Assembly (NCBI GenBank): GCA_963830885.1
Contig: CAWHOA010000003.1
Span: forward strand, 186,001-250,000
Direction: 5' to 3'
DNA from: JAIBJN01 sp963830885
GTDB lineage: Bacteria; Actinomycetota; Thermoleophilia; Gaiellales; Gaiellaceae
DNA length: 64,000 nt
In this document: positions 9,512 through 18,938 of the stretch, one piece after another
Numbering within the stretch: the stretch's first letter is position 1
Layout: every line of letters begins with the position of its first letter
The notes under the pieces: generated by a model
The model's database searches: none
The model's input: only the letters and a program-made list of their open reading frames with translations
What the model was told of the DNA's origin: nothing
Made by a program: the position numbers and the translations under genes

Positions 9512-10201
9512 TCACGGGGCCGGCGGCAGCAGCAGGATCAACACGCTTCCGAAGACCAGCAGGCCTGTACCCACAGCCAGGAGCCCGTAGCGTACGGCTC
9601 GCAGCGGGAGCTGCGTGCTGATGCCGACGAGAAAGAGCACGCTCGCAAGGATGACCGTCGTTCGCACATACTCGTCGGAGGTCTCCGCGGCTTCCTGTCC
9701 CTCGGCAAGGAACTCGTCGGCTTCCCTGTCCAGCAGGCGCGAGTCTGCCAGGCCCGTCGGTACGTACTCCGGCATCGACTGCGGTCCGGCCGGAGCGTCC
9801 GGGTTCGTGAACGGATCTGTCGCCAGCCACGCTTCGAAGGCAACCCGGTACTGTGGCCGGAAGCGCCGCTCGGCCACGGCCGCCGCCTCCTGGTCTCCGA
9901 AGAGATAGGCGGTGAACCAGGCGTTGAACGTCGACGCGTCCGCCGCGCGGAAGGTGACGGACTCCTCGAACGCACGATTCGCCCTCGCGCGCGTGGACGA
10001 AGCTTGCGCCAGCGCAATCGACGACTCGGTACCCCACTTGGCCGCCGAGTACCCCGACCACGCGGCGACGATCGTGACGATCGAGAGGAGGACCGCTTCG
10101 CCGATGGAGAGCGCGCGGTTATGCCGGCCCTGCCCACCTGCATGCTTGGCGTGCTGGCCGATCTCCTTGCCGACGTCGGTCGCCGAGAGCCCTTCGGACA
10201 C
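9512..10201 (-). CDS. Conserved membrane protein of unknown function
   Basis: A 229-aa protein with one transmembrane segment near residues 32-52 (AVLLSIVTIVAAWSGYSAAKW), a roughly 110-residue middle part with a helical Ala/Arg-rich region, and two closely spaced C-terminal membrane segments (about residues 178-225). I do not recognise a family with confidence; the layout resembles small actinobacterial proteins placed next to respiratory genes. It is divergent from cydA, so the 92-bp gap 10202-10293 should hold both promoters. Its stop directly abuts the stop of the aldose epimerase. Confidence 0.6.
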   Translation of the reverse strand: MSEGLSATDVGKEIGQHAKHAGGQGRHNRALSIGEAVLLSIVTIVAAWSGYSAAKWGTESSIALAQASSTRARANRAFEESVTFRAADASTFNAWFTAYLFGDQEAAAVAERRFRPQYRVAFEAWLATDPFTNPDAPAGPQSMPEYVPTGLADSRLLDREADEFLAEGQEAAETSDEYVRTTVILASVLFLVGISTQLPLRAVRYGLLAVGTGLLVFGSVLILLLPPAP

Positions 10202-10293
10202 CGGCTGATTGTCCCCATCCGGCAGGACGAGCCTGTCATCCGATCTGGACGACGCGCCAGACGGGTCCCGTGGAATGATGCTTCGGTCGCGCC

Positions 10294-11692
10294 ATGACGA
10301 GCCTCGCCGTCTCCGCAGTCGATCTCGCCCGCATCCAGTTCGCGACCACCTCGCTCTACCACTTCCTGTTCGTCCCGCTGACGCTCGGGCTCGCCCCGCT
10401 CATCGCGGTCATGCAGACGCTCTGGCACAGGAGCGGCAACGAGGCCTGGCTCCGGCTGACGCGCTTCTTCGGGACCCTGCTCCTGATCAACTTCGCGATC
10501 GGCGTCGCGACGGGGCTCGTGCAGGAGTTCCAGTTCGGGATGAACTGGTCGGTCTACTCGACGTTCGTCGGCGACGTCTTCGGCGCGCCGCTCGCCATCG
10601 AGGGGCTGGCGGCGTTCATGCTCGAGTCGACCTTCCTGGGCCTCTGGATCTTCGGCTGGAACAAGCTCGGTCCACGCCTCCATCTGGCGACCGTTTGGCT
10701 GTTCGCGCTCGGGAGCTGGCTCTCGGCGTTCTTCATCATCGCCGCCAACTCGTGGATGCAGCGGCCGGTCGGCTCCGAGGTCGTGGACGGCCGCGCCGAG
10801 CTGACGAGCATCTGGGAGCTGCTCTCGAACCGCTTCGCGATCTGGGCCTTCCTGCACGTGATCCTCGTCGGCCTGACGACCGCGGCGGCTGTTGTCCTCG
10901 GGGTCGCCTGCTGGCACTTCCTGCGCGGCCGCAACGTCGAGGTCTTCCGGCACGCGGCCAAGCTGGCGTTGATCGTCCTCGTGCCCGTCTCCGCGCTGAA
11001 CCTCGCCCTGGGCAGCCACCTCGGCGTCGTCGTCACGGACTACCAGCCGATGAAGATCGCCGCGACGGAGGCGCTCTGGGACACCGAGCAGCCAGCCGCG
11101 TTCTCGGTCTTCCAGATCGGCGGGTTCAGCGAGGACGACCAGACGCCGAGCTTCGACATCGAGATTCCCAAGCTGCTCTCGTTGCTCGCCACGGGCTCGC
11201 TCGACGGCGAGGTTCAGGGCATGAACGAGGTTCAGTCGCAGTACGAGCAGCAGTACGGCCCAGGCGACTACATCCCGCCGGTCGAGGCGGCCTACTGGGG
11301 CATGCGGGTCATGGCCTACCTGGGAACGCTCGTCTTTCTCGTCGCCGCGGTGGGCGCGTTCCTCATGTGGAGAGGCCGGCTCGAGCGGGCGCGCTGGTTC
11401 CTCTGGGCGGGCGTCGTCTCGATCGCGTTCCCGTACCTCTGCCGCCCTCGCAGGCTGGGTGCTCTCCGAGGTGGGCCGGCAACCCTGGATCGTCCAGGGC
11501 CTCCTGAAGACCGCGGACGCCAACTCCCCGAGCGTCGGCACGTCGACGATCGCGTTGAGCCTCGGCACCTTCGCCGTCCTCTACCTGCTGCTCGGCGTCG
11601 TCGACTTCGTCCTGATGCGCCACTACGCGACCCTCGATCCGCCGCCCGTCGGCGGTGAAGGGGACGAGGCCGGCGCCGGCGGTGGGGTACTG
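10294..11692 (+). CDS. cydA: Cytochrome bd ubiquinol oxidase subunit I (CydA), frameshifted
   Basis: CydA binds the haems and quinol of the high-affinity cytochrome bd oxidase in the cytoplasmic membrane. RIQFATTSLYHFLFVPLTLGL carries the early haem-ligand histidine; GLVQEFQFGMNWSVYS and GFSEDDQTPSFDIEIPKLLS (Q-loop side) are also family features. The frame shifts by one base near 11436; downstream AALAGWVLSEVGRQPWIVQG continues the family sequence, including the conserved GRQPW. After that shift the frame has no stop before cydB: the only TGA at the junction (11691-11693, overlapping the cydB ATG) is in another frame. As printed, cydA therefore runs into cydB. Either an indel hides a normal TGATG overlap, or this is a true fusion. 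Confidence 0.85.
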
Positions 11693-12742
11693 ATGGACCT
11701 CGAGCTCTTCTGGTTCTGCCTCGTCGCCTTCTTCTGGGCGGGCTACTTCCTGCTCGAAGGCTTCGACTTCGGGGTCGGCATGCTGCTGCCGTTCCTGCCG
11801 CGGAACGAGCGCGAGCGCCGGGTGATGTTCGAGACGATCGGCCCCGTCTGGGACGGGAACGAGGTCTGGCTCGTCGTCGCCGGCGCCGCCACCTTCGCCG
11901 CCTTCCCCGGCTGGTACGGGACGATGTTCTCGGGCCTCTACCTCGCGCTCCTGCTCGTGCTCGTCCTCCTGATCGTCCGCGTCGTCTCCTTCGAGTGGCG
12001 CGAGAAGCGCGACAGCCCGCGCTGGCGGGCGACCTGGATGTGGGCGAACACGATCGGGAGCATCGGGGCCCCACTCATCTGGGGCGTGGGCCTCTCGAAC
12101 CTCGTGTACGGCCTCCCGATCGACTCCGACGGCCACTTCGCCGGGAGCTTCTGGGATCTCTTCAGCCCGTACACCGTCTTCGCCGGGCTGGCGGCGGTGC
12201 TGCTCTTCGCCTTCCACGGGGCCACCTTCCTCACGCTCCGGACGACCGGCGACCTGCTCGAGCGGGCGCGGCACGCCTCGCGCCGGCTCGCGCTGCCGGC
12301 GGCGCTGGTCGCCGGCGCCTTCCTCATCTGGACGGTCTGGGTGGCGGTCGACCGGAACGAGAAGGACGTCTTCCCGCCCGTGCTCCCGGCCGTCGCAGGG
12401 ATCGTCGTCCTCGTCCTCGCCGTCGCGTTCGCGTTCTCCGGCCGCAGCGGCTGGGCGTTCACGATGACCGGCGCCGGCGCGGTGCTGCTCGTGGCGACGC
12501 TCTTCACGAGCCTCTACCCGCGCGTCATGGTCTCGCAGCCGGAGTTCGCGAACAGCCTCACCGTCGAGGGCACCGCCTCCTCGCACTACGCGCTCACGGT
12601 GATGTCCGTGGTCGCCCTGGTCGTCGCGCCGATCGTCGTCCTCTACCAGGCCTGGTCGTACCACGTCTTCCGCGGGCGGCTCGGCCTCGAGGAGCCGCCG
12701 GGAAGCCCGGTCGACCTGCTCGCTCGGAAGACCGAAGGTTAG
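11693..12742 (+). CDS. cydB: Cytochrome bd ubiquinol oxidase subunit II (CydB)
   Basis: A 349-aa integral membrane subunit. It starts MDLELFWFCLVAFFWAGYFLLEGFDFGVGML, the family N-terminus with the conserved GFDFGVG, and continues with GPVWDGNEVWLVVAG, a second hallmark. About nine hydrophobic helices follow, with SPYTVFAG and the C-terminal ALTVMSVVALVVAPIVVLYQAWSYHVF. The start is chosen at ATG 11693 because it aligns with the usual CydB N-terminus, although the same frame is open upstream into cydA. cydD starts 7 bp downstream. Confidence 0.9.
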   Translation: MDLELFWFCLVAFFWAGYFLLEGFDFGVGMLLPFLPRNERERRVMFETIGPVWDGNEVWLVVAGAATFAAFPGWYGTMFSGLYLALLLVLVLLIVRVVSFEWREKRDSPRWRATWMWANTIGSIGAPLIWGVGLSNLVYGLPIDSDGHFAGSFWDLFSPYTVFAGLAAVLLFAFHGATFLTLRTTGDLLERARHASRRLALPAALVAGAFLIWTVWVAVDRNEKDVFPPVLPAVAGIVVLVLAVAFAFSGRSGWAFTMTGAGAVLLVATLFTSLYPRVMVSQPEFANSLTVEGTASSHYALTVMSVVALVVAPIVVLYQAWSYHVFRGRLGLEEPPGSPVDLLARKTEG

Positions 12743-12748
12743 GCCGCC

Positions 12749-14398
12749 GTGGGGCCGCTCGACCCGCGCCTGGTTCGCCGCGCCCGGGCGGTGCGCGTCA
12801 TGCTCGGGATCGACGCTGTCCTGGGCGTCGTCGCCGCGCTGCTCGTCCTCGCCCAGGCGGTGCTGCTCGCGCGCGTGGCGGCTCGGGGCTTCGACGGCGC
12901 CTCGCTCGCGGAGCTACTGACCCCGCTCGTCCTCCTCGTCGTCGTGGCGGCGTGCCGCGGAGCGTCCGCCTGGGGTTTCGAGGTGGCAGGGCGGCGGGCG
13001 GCGGCGAGCGCGCTTTCCGACCTGCGTCTGGACGTGGTCGAGCGCCGGCTCCGCGACCGACCGGCCGCCCTCGACGGCACCGAGAGCGCGGAGGTGGCGA
13101 CGCTCGCCGTCGGCGGCGTCGACGCGCTCGAGACCGCCTTCGCCCGCTACCTCCCGCAGCTCGTGCTGGCGACCGTCGTCCCGGTCGCCGTGCTCGCCCT
13201 CGTCGCCTCGATCGACCTCCTCTCGGCCGGGATCATGCTGCTCACGCTCCCGCTCGTGCCCGTGTTCATGTGGCTGGTCGGCCGTTACACGGAACGGCGC
13301 ACGGCGCAGCGGCGCGAGGCGCTCCGGCTGCTCGCGACGCACTTCCTGGACGTCGTCCGCGGACTGCCGACCCTGCGGGCGTTCAACCGCGGGCGGGCGC
13401 AGGCCGAGCGGATCGAGCAGGTCAGCGACGAGTACCGGCGCGCGACGATGGGCACGCTCCGGGTCGCGTTTCTCTCCGGGACCGTGCTCGAGCTCGCAGC
13501 CACGCTCGGGATCGCCCTCGTGGCCGTGACGGTCGGCGTCCGCCTCGCCGAAGGCGGGCTCGGCCTCGAGGCGGGCCTGACCGTACTGGTGCTCGCGCCC
13601 GAGCTGTACCTGCCGCTCCGGAATCTGGCGGCCCAGTACCACGCGAGCGCGGACGGCCTGGCGGTCGGCGAGCGGCTGCTCGACCTCGCCGAGGAGCCCG
13701 AGCGTCCCCGGGGTGGGGCGAGGCCGCCGAGCCCGCGCGACGCCTCCGTGCGGCTCGAAGGCGTCTCCTTCACGTACCCCGCGCGGCCCGCGCCGGTGCT
13801 CACCGGGCTCGACCTCGAGCTCGAGCCGGGCGAGACGGTCGCGCTCACGGGCCCGAGCGGAGCGGGGAAGAGCACGATCGCCGCGCTGCTCCTGCTCCTG
13901 GCCGACCCCACCGCCGGGCGTGTGACCGCCGGCGGCCTCGACCTTGCCGACTGCGACCCGGTCGCCTGGCGGGCCCAGGTCGCGTGGGTGCCCCAGCGGC
14001 CGACCCTCTTCCGCGGGACGGTCGCCGACAACATCCGCCTGGGCGATGCCGCGGCCCCGGACGCGGCCGTGCGCGAGGCCGCCGCGCAGGCGGGCGCCGA
14101 CGGCTTCGTGCGTGAGCTGCCCGGCGGCTACGAGACGGTCGTCGGCGACGGCGGCCGGCCGCTCTCCGCGGGGCAGGTCCGGCGGATCGCCCTCGCGCGA
14201 GCGTTCCTCCGCGACGCCCCGCTCGTCGTCCTGGACGAGCCGACCGCCGACCTCGACCCGGCGAGCGCCGAGGCGGTGGGCGAGGCCGTGGTGCGACTGC
14301 TCGGCGGTCGGACCGTCCTGCTCGTCACCCACCGTCCGGAGCTCGAGGCGCGGGCCGACCGCGTCGTGCGGCTCGGCGCCGAGGAGGTGCCGGTCTGA
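12749..14398 (+). CDS. cydD: CydD-type ABC transporter for cytochrome bd assembly
   Basis: A 549-aa half transporter with an N-terminal six-helix exporter domain and a C-terminal ATPase. The Walker A motif is GPSGAGKST near residue 370, the signature reads LSAGQ (instead of LSGGQ), and Walker B is LVVLDEPTADLDP with a later switch histidine in LLVTHRPE. CydDC exports glutathione or cysteine and carries haem in studied bacteria, and is required for bd oxidase maturation. The start is GTG 12749; cydC follows after 5 bp. Confidence 0.9.
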   Translation: MGPLDPRLVRRARAVRVMLGIDAVLGVVAALLVLAQAVLLARVAARGFDGASLAELLTPLVLLVVVAACRGASAWGFEVAGRRAAASALSDLRLDVVERRLRDRPAALDGTESAEVATLAVGGVDALETAFARYLPQLVLATVVPVAVLALVASIDLLSAGIMLLTLPLVPVFMWLVGRYTERRTAQRREALRLLATHFLDVVRGLPTLRAFNRGRAQAERIEQVSDEYRRATMGTLRVAFLSGTVLELAATLGIALVAVTVGVRLAEGGLGLEAGLTVLVLAPELYLPLRNLAAQYHASADGLAVGERLLDLAEEPERPRGGARPPSPRDASVRLEGVSFTYPARPAPVLTGLDLELEPGETVALTGPSGAGKSTIAALLLLLADPTAGRVTAGGLDLADCDPVAWRAQVAWVPQRPTLFRGTVADNIRLGDAAAPDAAVREAAAQAGADGFVRELPGGYETVVGDGGRPLSAGQVRRIALARAFLRDAPLVVLDEPTADLDPASAEAVGEAVVRLLGGRTVLLVTHRPELEARADRVVRLGAEEVPV

Positions 14399-14403
14399 GC
14401 ACC

Positions 14404-16035
14404 GTGCGGCAGCTCTCGGCCTTCGCCGGCGTTCCGGCGCGGCGGGTCGCGCTCGCGATCCTGCTCGGGGCGCTCGCGGTCTGCTTCGGCATCGGGCTGA
14501 TGACCGCGGCCGGCTACCTCATCTCCCGCGCCGCCGAGCAGCCGCCGATCCTCGCGCTGACCGTGACGATCGTCGTCGTGCGCTTCTTCGGGCTGGCCCG
14601 GCCGCTGGCGCGCTACCTCGAGCGCATCTCCTCGCACGACGTCGCCCTCCGCTCGCTGGTCCGCATCCGCACGCGCTTCTACGAGCGGATCGAGCCGCTC
14701 GCCCCGGCCCAGCTCGAGGGCTACCGCCGCGGCGAGCTGCTCAACCGCATGGTGGGGGACGTGGACGTGCTCCAAGGTCTCTACCCGCGCGGCGTCGGCC
14801 CGCCGCTGGTCGCCGCCGTCGCCGCCGGAGCTGCGGTCGTCGCCGCGGCAACGGTGCTCCCGGCCGCCGCGTTGATCCTGGCGGCTGGACTGCTCGTCGG
14901 CGGCGTAGCCGTGCCGCTCCTGGCCTGGACGCTGGCCCGCTCGTCCGGCCGCCGGCAGGCCGTCGCCCGCGGGGAGCTGACCGCCGAGCTGGTCGAGCTC
15001 CTGCGCGGCGCCCCCGAGCTCGTCGCCTACGGCCGCGAGGACGACGCGGTCGCGCGCGTCCGCGCGGCTGACGCCGAGCTCGTGCGGCTCGGCCGGCGCG
15101 ACGCCCTCGCAACAGGGGCTGCGGACGCGCTCCTGATCCTCGTCGCCGGGGTGACCGTCGCCGGGGTGCTGGCCGTGGCGGTGGACGCCCAGGCGGTCGG
15201 CGCCCTGGATCGCGTCCTCGTCGCGACGCTCGCCCTGCTCGCGCTCGCGTCCTTCGACGCCGTCGTCCCGCTCCCCAGCGCCGCACGGGAGCTTTCGGGC
15301 CTGCTCTCCTCCGGTCGGCGCGTGCTCGAGACCGTGGAGCGCGAGCCCCTGGTGCGCGACCCGGCGGAGCCGCGCCCCGGGCCGCCCGCCCGGGCGCCCG
15401 TCGCCCTCGAAGGAGTCACCGCGCGCTACGGCGCCGAGGAGCCGGTCCTGCACCGCTTCGACCTGCGCCTGGAGCCCGGTCGGCGCGTCGCCCTGGTCGG
15501 CCCGAGCGGCGCCGGGAAGACCACCGTGCTGAACCTGCTGCTGCGCTTCCTCGATCCCGCGGAGGGCCGGGTCACCATCGGAGGGCACGACCTGCGCGAG
15601 TACCGCCAGGAGGACGTGCGCGCCACCTTCGCCCTGGCCGGCCAGGATGCCCACCTCTTCGACTCCACGATCCGGGAGAACCTGCGCCTCGCGCGCCCCG
15701 GGGCCGAGGACGCCGAGCTCTGGGCCGTGCTCCAGCGGGCACGGCTCGCCGACTGGGTCGCCTCGCTTCCTGCGGGACTGGACACGCAGGTGGGGGAGGA
15801 GGCGACCACGCTCTCGGGCGGCCAGCGCCAGCGGCTGGTGCTTGCGCGCGCCCTCCTCGCCGGCGCGCCCGTCCTCCTGCTCGACGAGCCGACGGCGCAC
15901 CTCGACCCGCCGACCGCGCGGGCGCTCATGGACGACGTCCTCGCCGCGGCGGCCGACAAGGCCGTCCTCCTCGTCACCCACCGACCCGAGGGGCTCGACC
16001 GGATGGACGAGGTCGTCGAGCTCGTGCCCGTCTAG
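14404..16035 (+). CDS. cydC: CydC-type ABC transporter for cytochrome bd assembly
   Basis: A 543-aa partner of CydD with the same exporter architecture. The transmembrane domain spans about residues 1-300, with the typical YLISRAAEQPPILALTVTIVVVRFFGLARPLARYLERI stretch of CydC. The ATPase has GPSGAGKTT, TLSGGQRQRLVLARALL and LLLDEPTAHLDP. The start is GTG 14404. It is the last gene of the cydABDC operon; its stop overlaps the stop of the convergent aldo/keto reductase by 4 bp. Confidence 0.9.
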   Translation: MRQLSAFAGVPARRVALAILLGALAVCFGIGLMTAAGYLISRAAEQPPILALTVTIVVVRFFGLARPLARYLERISSHDVALRSLVRIRTRFYERIEPLAPAQLEGYRRGELLNRMVGDVDVLQGLYPRGVGPPLVAAVAAGAAVVAAATVLPAAALILAAGLLVGGVAVPLLAWTLARSSGRRQAVARGELTAELVELLRGAPELVAYGREDDAVARVRAADAELVRLGRRDALATGAADALLILVAGVTVAGVLAVAVDAQAVGALDRVLVATLALLALASFDAVVPLPSAARELSGLLSSGRRVLETVEREPLVRDPAEPRPGPPARAPVALEGVTARYGAEEPVLHRFDLRLEPGRRVALVGPSGAGKTTVLNLLLRFLDPAEGRVTIGGHDLREYRQEDVRATFALAGQDAHLFDSTIRENLRLARPGAEDAELWAVLQRARLADWVASLPAGLDTQVGEEATTLSGGQRQRLVLARALLAGAPVLLLDEPTAHLDPPTARALMDDVLAAAADKAVLLVTHRPEGLDRMDEVVELVPV

Positions 16036-17060
16036 TCCGCGCTCGAGCTGGCCCAGATGTTGATTCCGGCGTCCGTGGCGTAGCGGTCGATCTCGGCGAG
16101 CTCGTCCTCGGTGAAGTCGAGCCGGTCGAGCGCGGCCACGTTCTCCTCGAGCTGGGTGACGCTCGAGGCGCCGATCAGCGTCGAGGTGACGCGGTCGTCC
16201 CGCAGCGTCCAGGCGAGCGCCATCTGCGCCAGCGTCTGGCCGCGCTGCGCCGCGATCTCGTTCAGCGCGCGGATCCGGTCGAGCGCCTCGTCCGTGAGGA
16301 GATCCGGAGAGAGCGACCCGACCTCGCGTGTCGCCCGCGAGCCCTCCGGGATCCCATCGAGGTACTTGTCCGTCAGCATTCCCTGCGCGAGCGGGGAGAA
16401 GGTGATGCAGCCGACGCCCTCCTCGCCGAGCACGTCCAGGAGCTCCGCCTCGATCCAGCGGTTGAGCATCGAGTAGGACGGCTGGTGGATCAGGAGCCGG
16501 ACCCCGAGATCGCGCAGGATCGCCGCCGCCTCGCCCGTCCTCGCCGCCGAGTAGGACGAGATGCCGACGTAGAGCGCCTTGCCCTGCTGCACCGCGCTCG
16601 CGAGCGCGCCCATCGTCTCCTCGAGCGGCGTGTCGGGGTCGAAACGGTGCGAGTAGAAGATGTCGACGTAGTCGAGCCCCATCCGGCCGAGGCTCTGATC
16701 GAGGCTTGCGAGCAGGTACTTGCGAGAGCCCCACTGCCCGTACGGCCCCGGCCACATGTCGTAGCCGGCCTTGGTCGAGACGACGAGCTCGTCCCGGTAG
16801 GGAGCCAGGTCGCCGGCCAGGAGGCGGCCGAAGTTCTCCTCGGCCGAGCCGTAGGGCGGGCCGTAGTTGTTGGCCAGGTCGAAGTGGGTGATGCCGAGGT
16901 CGAACGCCCGTCGCACGATCGCCCGGCTCGTCTCCAGCGGGCGGTCGCCGCCGAAGTTCCACCAGAGCCCGAGCGATACCGCCGGCAGGTCGAGCCCGCT
17001 CCGCCCGGAGCGGCGGTAGAGCATGCGGTCGTAGCGGTCGTCGGCGGGTGTCCAGGTCAT
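16032..17060 (-). CDS. Aldo/keto reductase, glyceraldehyde-3-phosphate reductase (YghZ)-like
   Basis: A 342-aa TIM-barrel NADPH-dependent reductase. The N-terminal part has GITHFDLANNYGPPYGSAEENFGRLL, with catalytic Asp and Tyr; the catalytic lysine is in VVSTKAGYDMWPGPYGQWGSRKYL and the histidine in YVDIFYSHRFDPDTPLEETM. The GPYG.GGSRKY-like loop and overall length match the YghZ/Kv-beta-like group, which reduces L-glyceraldehyde 3-phosphate and methylglyoxal. The start is ATG 17060, 42 bp from the divergent korA. Real substrate unknown. Confidence 0.85.
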   Translation of the reverse strand: MTWTPADDRYDRMLYRRSGRSGLDLPAVSLGLWWNFGGDRPLETSRAIVRRAFDLGITHFDLANNYGPPYGSAEENFGRLLAGDLAPYRDELVVSTKAGYDMWPGPYGQWGSRKYLLASLDQSLGRMGLDYVDIFYSHRFDPDTPLEETMGALASAVQQGKALYVGISSYSAARTGEAAAILRDLGVRLLIHQPSYSMLNRWIEAELLDVLGEEGVGCITFSPLAQGMLTDKYLDGIPEGSRATREVGSLSPDLLTDEALDRIRALNEIAAQRGQTLAQMALAWTLRDDRVTSTLIGASSVTQLEENVAALDRLDFTEDELAEIDRYATDAGINIWASSSAD

Positions 17061-17102
17061 GGCGCGGCGTCTGGTCCAGTGCGGTATACCTGATCTACAC
17101 AG

Positions 17103-18938
17103 ATGGCCAAGCCAGTCGAGCAGCGCCACCGGGTCGTCATCCGCTTCGCGGGCGATTCGGGGGACGGGATGCAGCTCACCGGCGGGCGCTTCGCCAGCGA
17201 GACGGCGCTCCTCGGCAACGACCTGTCCACGCTCCCGGACTTCCCGGCGGAGATCCGAGCCCCGGCAGGCTCCCTGCCCGGCGTCTCCGGCTTCCAGATC
17301 CACTTCTCCGACCACGACATCCTCACGCCCGGCGACGCGCCGGACGTGCTCGTGGCCATGAACCCGGCGGCATTGAAGGCAAACGTCCGCAGCCTGGCCA
17401 AGGGCGCGACGATCATCGTCAACACCGACGCCTTCAACGACCGGAACCTCCAGAAGGCCGGCTACGAGGCGAGCCCCCTGGAGGACGGCTCGCTCGGCGA
17501 GTACCGCGTCCAGCCGGTGCCGCTCACCTCCCTGACGATCGAGGCGCTCAAGGAGTTCGACGTCTCCAAGCGCGAGGCCGAGCGCTCGAAGAACATGTTC
17601 GCGCTCGGGCTCATGTCCTGGCTCTACAGCCGCCCGACCGAGGGGACGATCGAGTTCCTCGAGAAGAAGTTCGCCAAGAAGCCCGAGATCGCGCAGGCCA
17701 ACGTCAAGGCCTTCCGCGCCGGCTACGCCTTCGGCGAGACCACCGAGGAGTTCGCGGTCCAGTACGAGGTGCGGCCGGCGAAGCTTGCGCCCGGCACGTA
17801 CCGCAACGTCACCGGGAACCAGGCGCTGGCGATGGGCCTCGTGGCCGCAAGCGTGCAGAGCCGGCTGCCGCTCTTCCTCGGCGCCTACCCGATCACGCCG
17901 GCCTCCGGGATCCTGGAGGAGCTCGCGCGCCACAAGCGCTTCGGCGTCCGGACCTTCCAGGCCGAGGACGAGATCGCCGCCGTCGGCGCCGCCCTCGGCG
18001 CCTCCTTCGGCGGCTCGCTCGGCGTCTCGACCTCGAGCGGCCCCGGCGTCGTGCTCAAGTCGGAGACCGTCGGGCTCGCGGTGACGCTCGAGCTCCCGCT
18101 CGTCATCCTCGACATCCAGCGGGCAGGGCCCTCGACCGGGATGCCGACGAAGCCCGAGCAGTCCGACCTCCTCATGGTCCTGTTCGGGCGGAACGCGGAG
18201 TCGCCGGTGCCCGTGCTGGCCGCCTCGACGCCGGGCCACTGCTTCGAGGCGGCGATCGAGGCGGCGCGGATCGCCCTCAAGTACCGAACGCCGGTCTACC
18301 TGCTCTCGGACGCGTACCTGGCGAACGGCTCCGAGCCGTGGCTCGTCCCGAACGCCGCCGACCTGCCGGACATCGCGCCGGTGTTCGCCACCGAGCCGAA
18401 CGACGGCGACCGCTACCTCCCCTACGTCCGCGACCAGCGGACGCTCGCACGCGAGTGGGCCGTGCCGGGCACGCCGGGCCTCGAGCACCGGATCGGCGGG
18501 CTCGAGAAGGAGGACCGCACCGGCAACATCTCCTACGACCCCGACAACCACGACCTGATGGTCCGGCTGCGTGCGCTGAAGGTCGCGGGCATCGCCGCCG
18601 ACATTCCCGAGCTCACCGTCGACCACCAGGAGGGCGCGAACCTGCTCGTGCTCGGGTGGGGAGGGACGCACGGGCCGATCGCCGCGGGCGTCCGCCGTGC
18701 ACGCGAGCAGGGCTCGAAGGTGGCGCACGCGCATCTGACCTATCTCAACCCGTTCCCGCGGAACCTGGGCGACATCCTCCGCTCCTACGACCGCGTGCTC
18801 GTCCCGGAGATGAACCTCGGCCAGCTGCTCAAGCTGATCCGCGCCGAGTACCTCGTGGACGCGGTCGGCTTCCACCGGGTGCGGGGCGTGCCGTTCACCT
18901 CGACCGAGCTCGCCGACGCGATCGAGCACATGGCATGA
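17103..18938 (+). CDS. korA: 2-oxoacid:ferredoxin oxidoreductase, fused gamma-alpha subunit (KorA-like)
   Basis: A 611-aa protein. Residues 1 to about 200 form the gamma domain (RFAGDSGDGMQLTGGRFASE, with LPDFPAEIRAPAG and the SGFQIH loop). Residues from about 225 form the alpha domain, with AYPITPASGILEELA, the pyrimidine-side signature. This fused order is typical of 2-oxoglutarate (or other 2-oxoacid):ferredoxin oxidoreductases in actinomycetes and Thermus-type bacteria. The complex decarboxylates a 2-oxoacid to acyl-CoA and reduces ferredoxin. The stop overlaps korB by 4 bp (ATGA). A candidate -10 element TATACC lies at about 17084. Substrate preference for 2-oxoglutarate is likely but not provable here. 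Confidence 0.9.
   Translation: MAKPVEQRHRVVIRFAGDSGDGMQLTGGRFASETALLGNDLSTLPDFPAEIRAPAGSLPGVSGFQIHFSDHDILTPGDAPDVLVAMNPAALKANVRSLAKGATIIVNTDAFNDRNLQKAGYEASPLEDGSLGEYRVQPVPLTSLTIEALKEFDVSKREAERSKNMFALGLMSWLYSRPTEGTIEFLEKKFAKKPEIAQANVKAFRAGYAFGETTEEFAVQYEVRPAKLAPGTYRNVTGNQALAMGLVAASVQSRLPLFLGAYPITPASGILEELARHKRFGVRTFQAEDEIAAVGAALGASFGGSLGVSTSSGPGVVLKSETVGLAVTLELPLVILDIQRAGPSTGMPTKPEQSDLLMVLFGRNAESPVPVLAASTPGHCFEAAIEAARIALKYRTPVYLLSDAYLANGSEPWLVPNAADLPDIAPVFATEPNDGDRYLPYVRDQRTLAREWAVPGTPGLEHRIGGLEKEDRTGNISYDPDNHDLMVRLRALKVAGIAADIPELTVDHQEGANLLVLGWGGTHGPIAAGVRRAREQGSKVAHAHLTYLNPFPRNLGDILRSYDRVLVPEMNLGQLLKLIRAEYLVDAVGFHRVRGVPFTSTELADAIEHMA

Noticed and set aside
14128..16962. 944-codon minus-strand frame across cydC and the aldo/keto reductase
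   Set aside because: Reads antisense of both genes out of their frames; no plausible domain.
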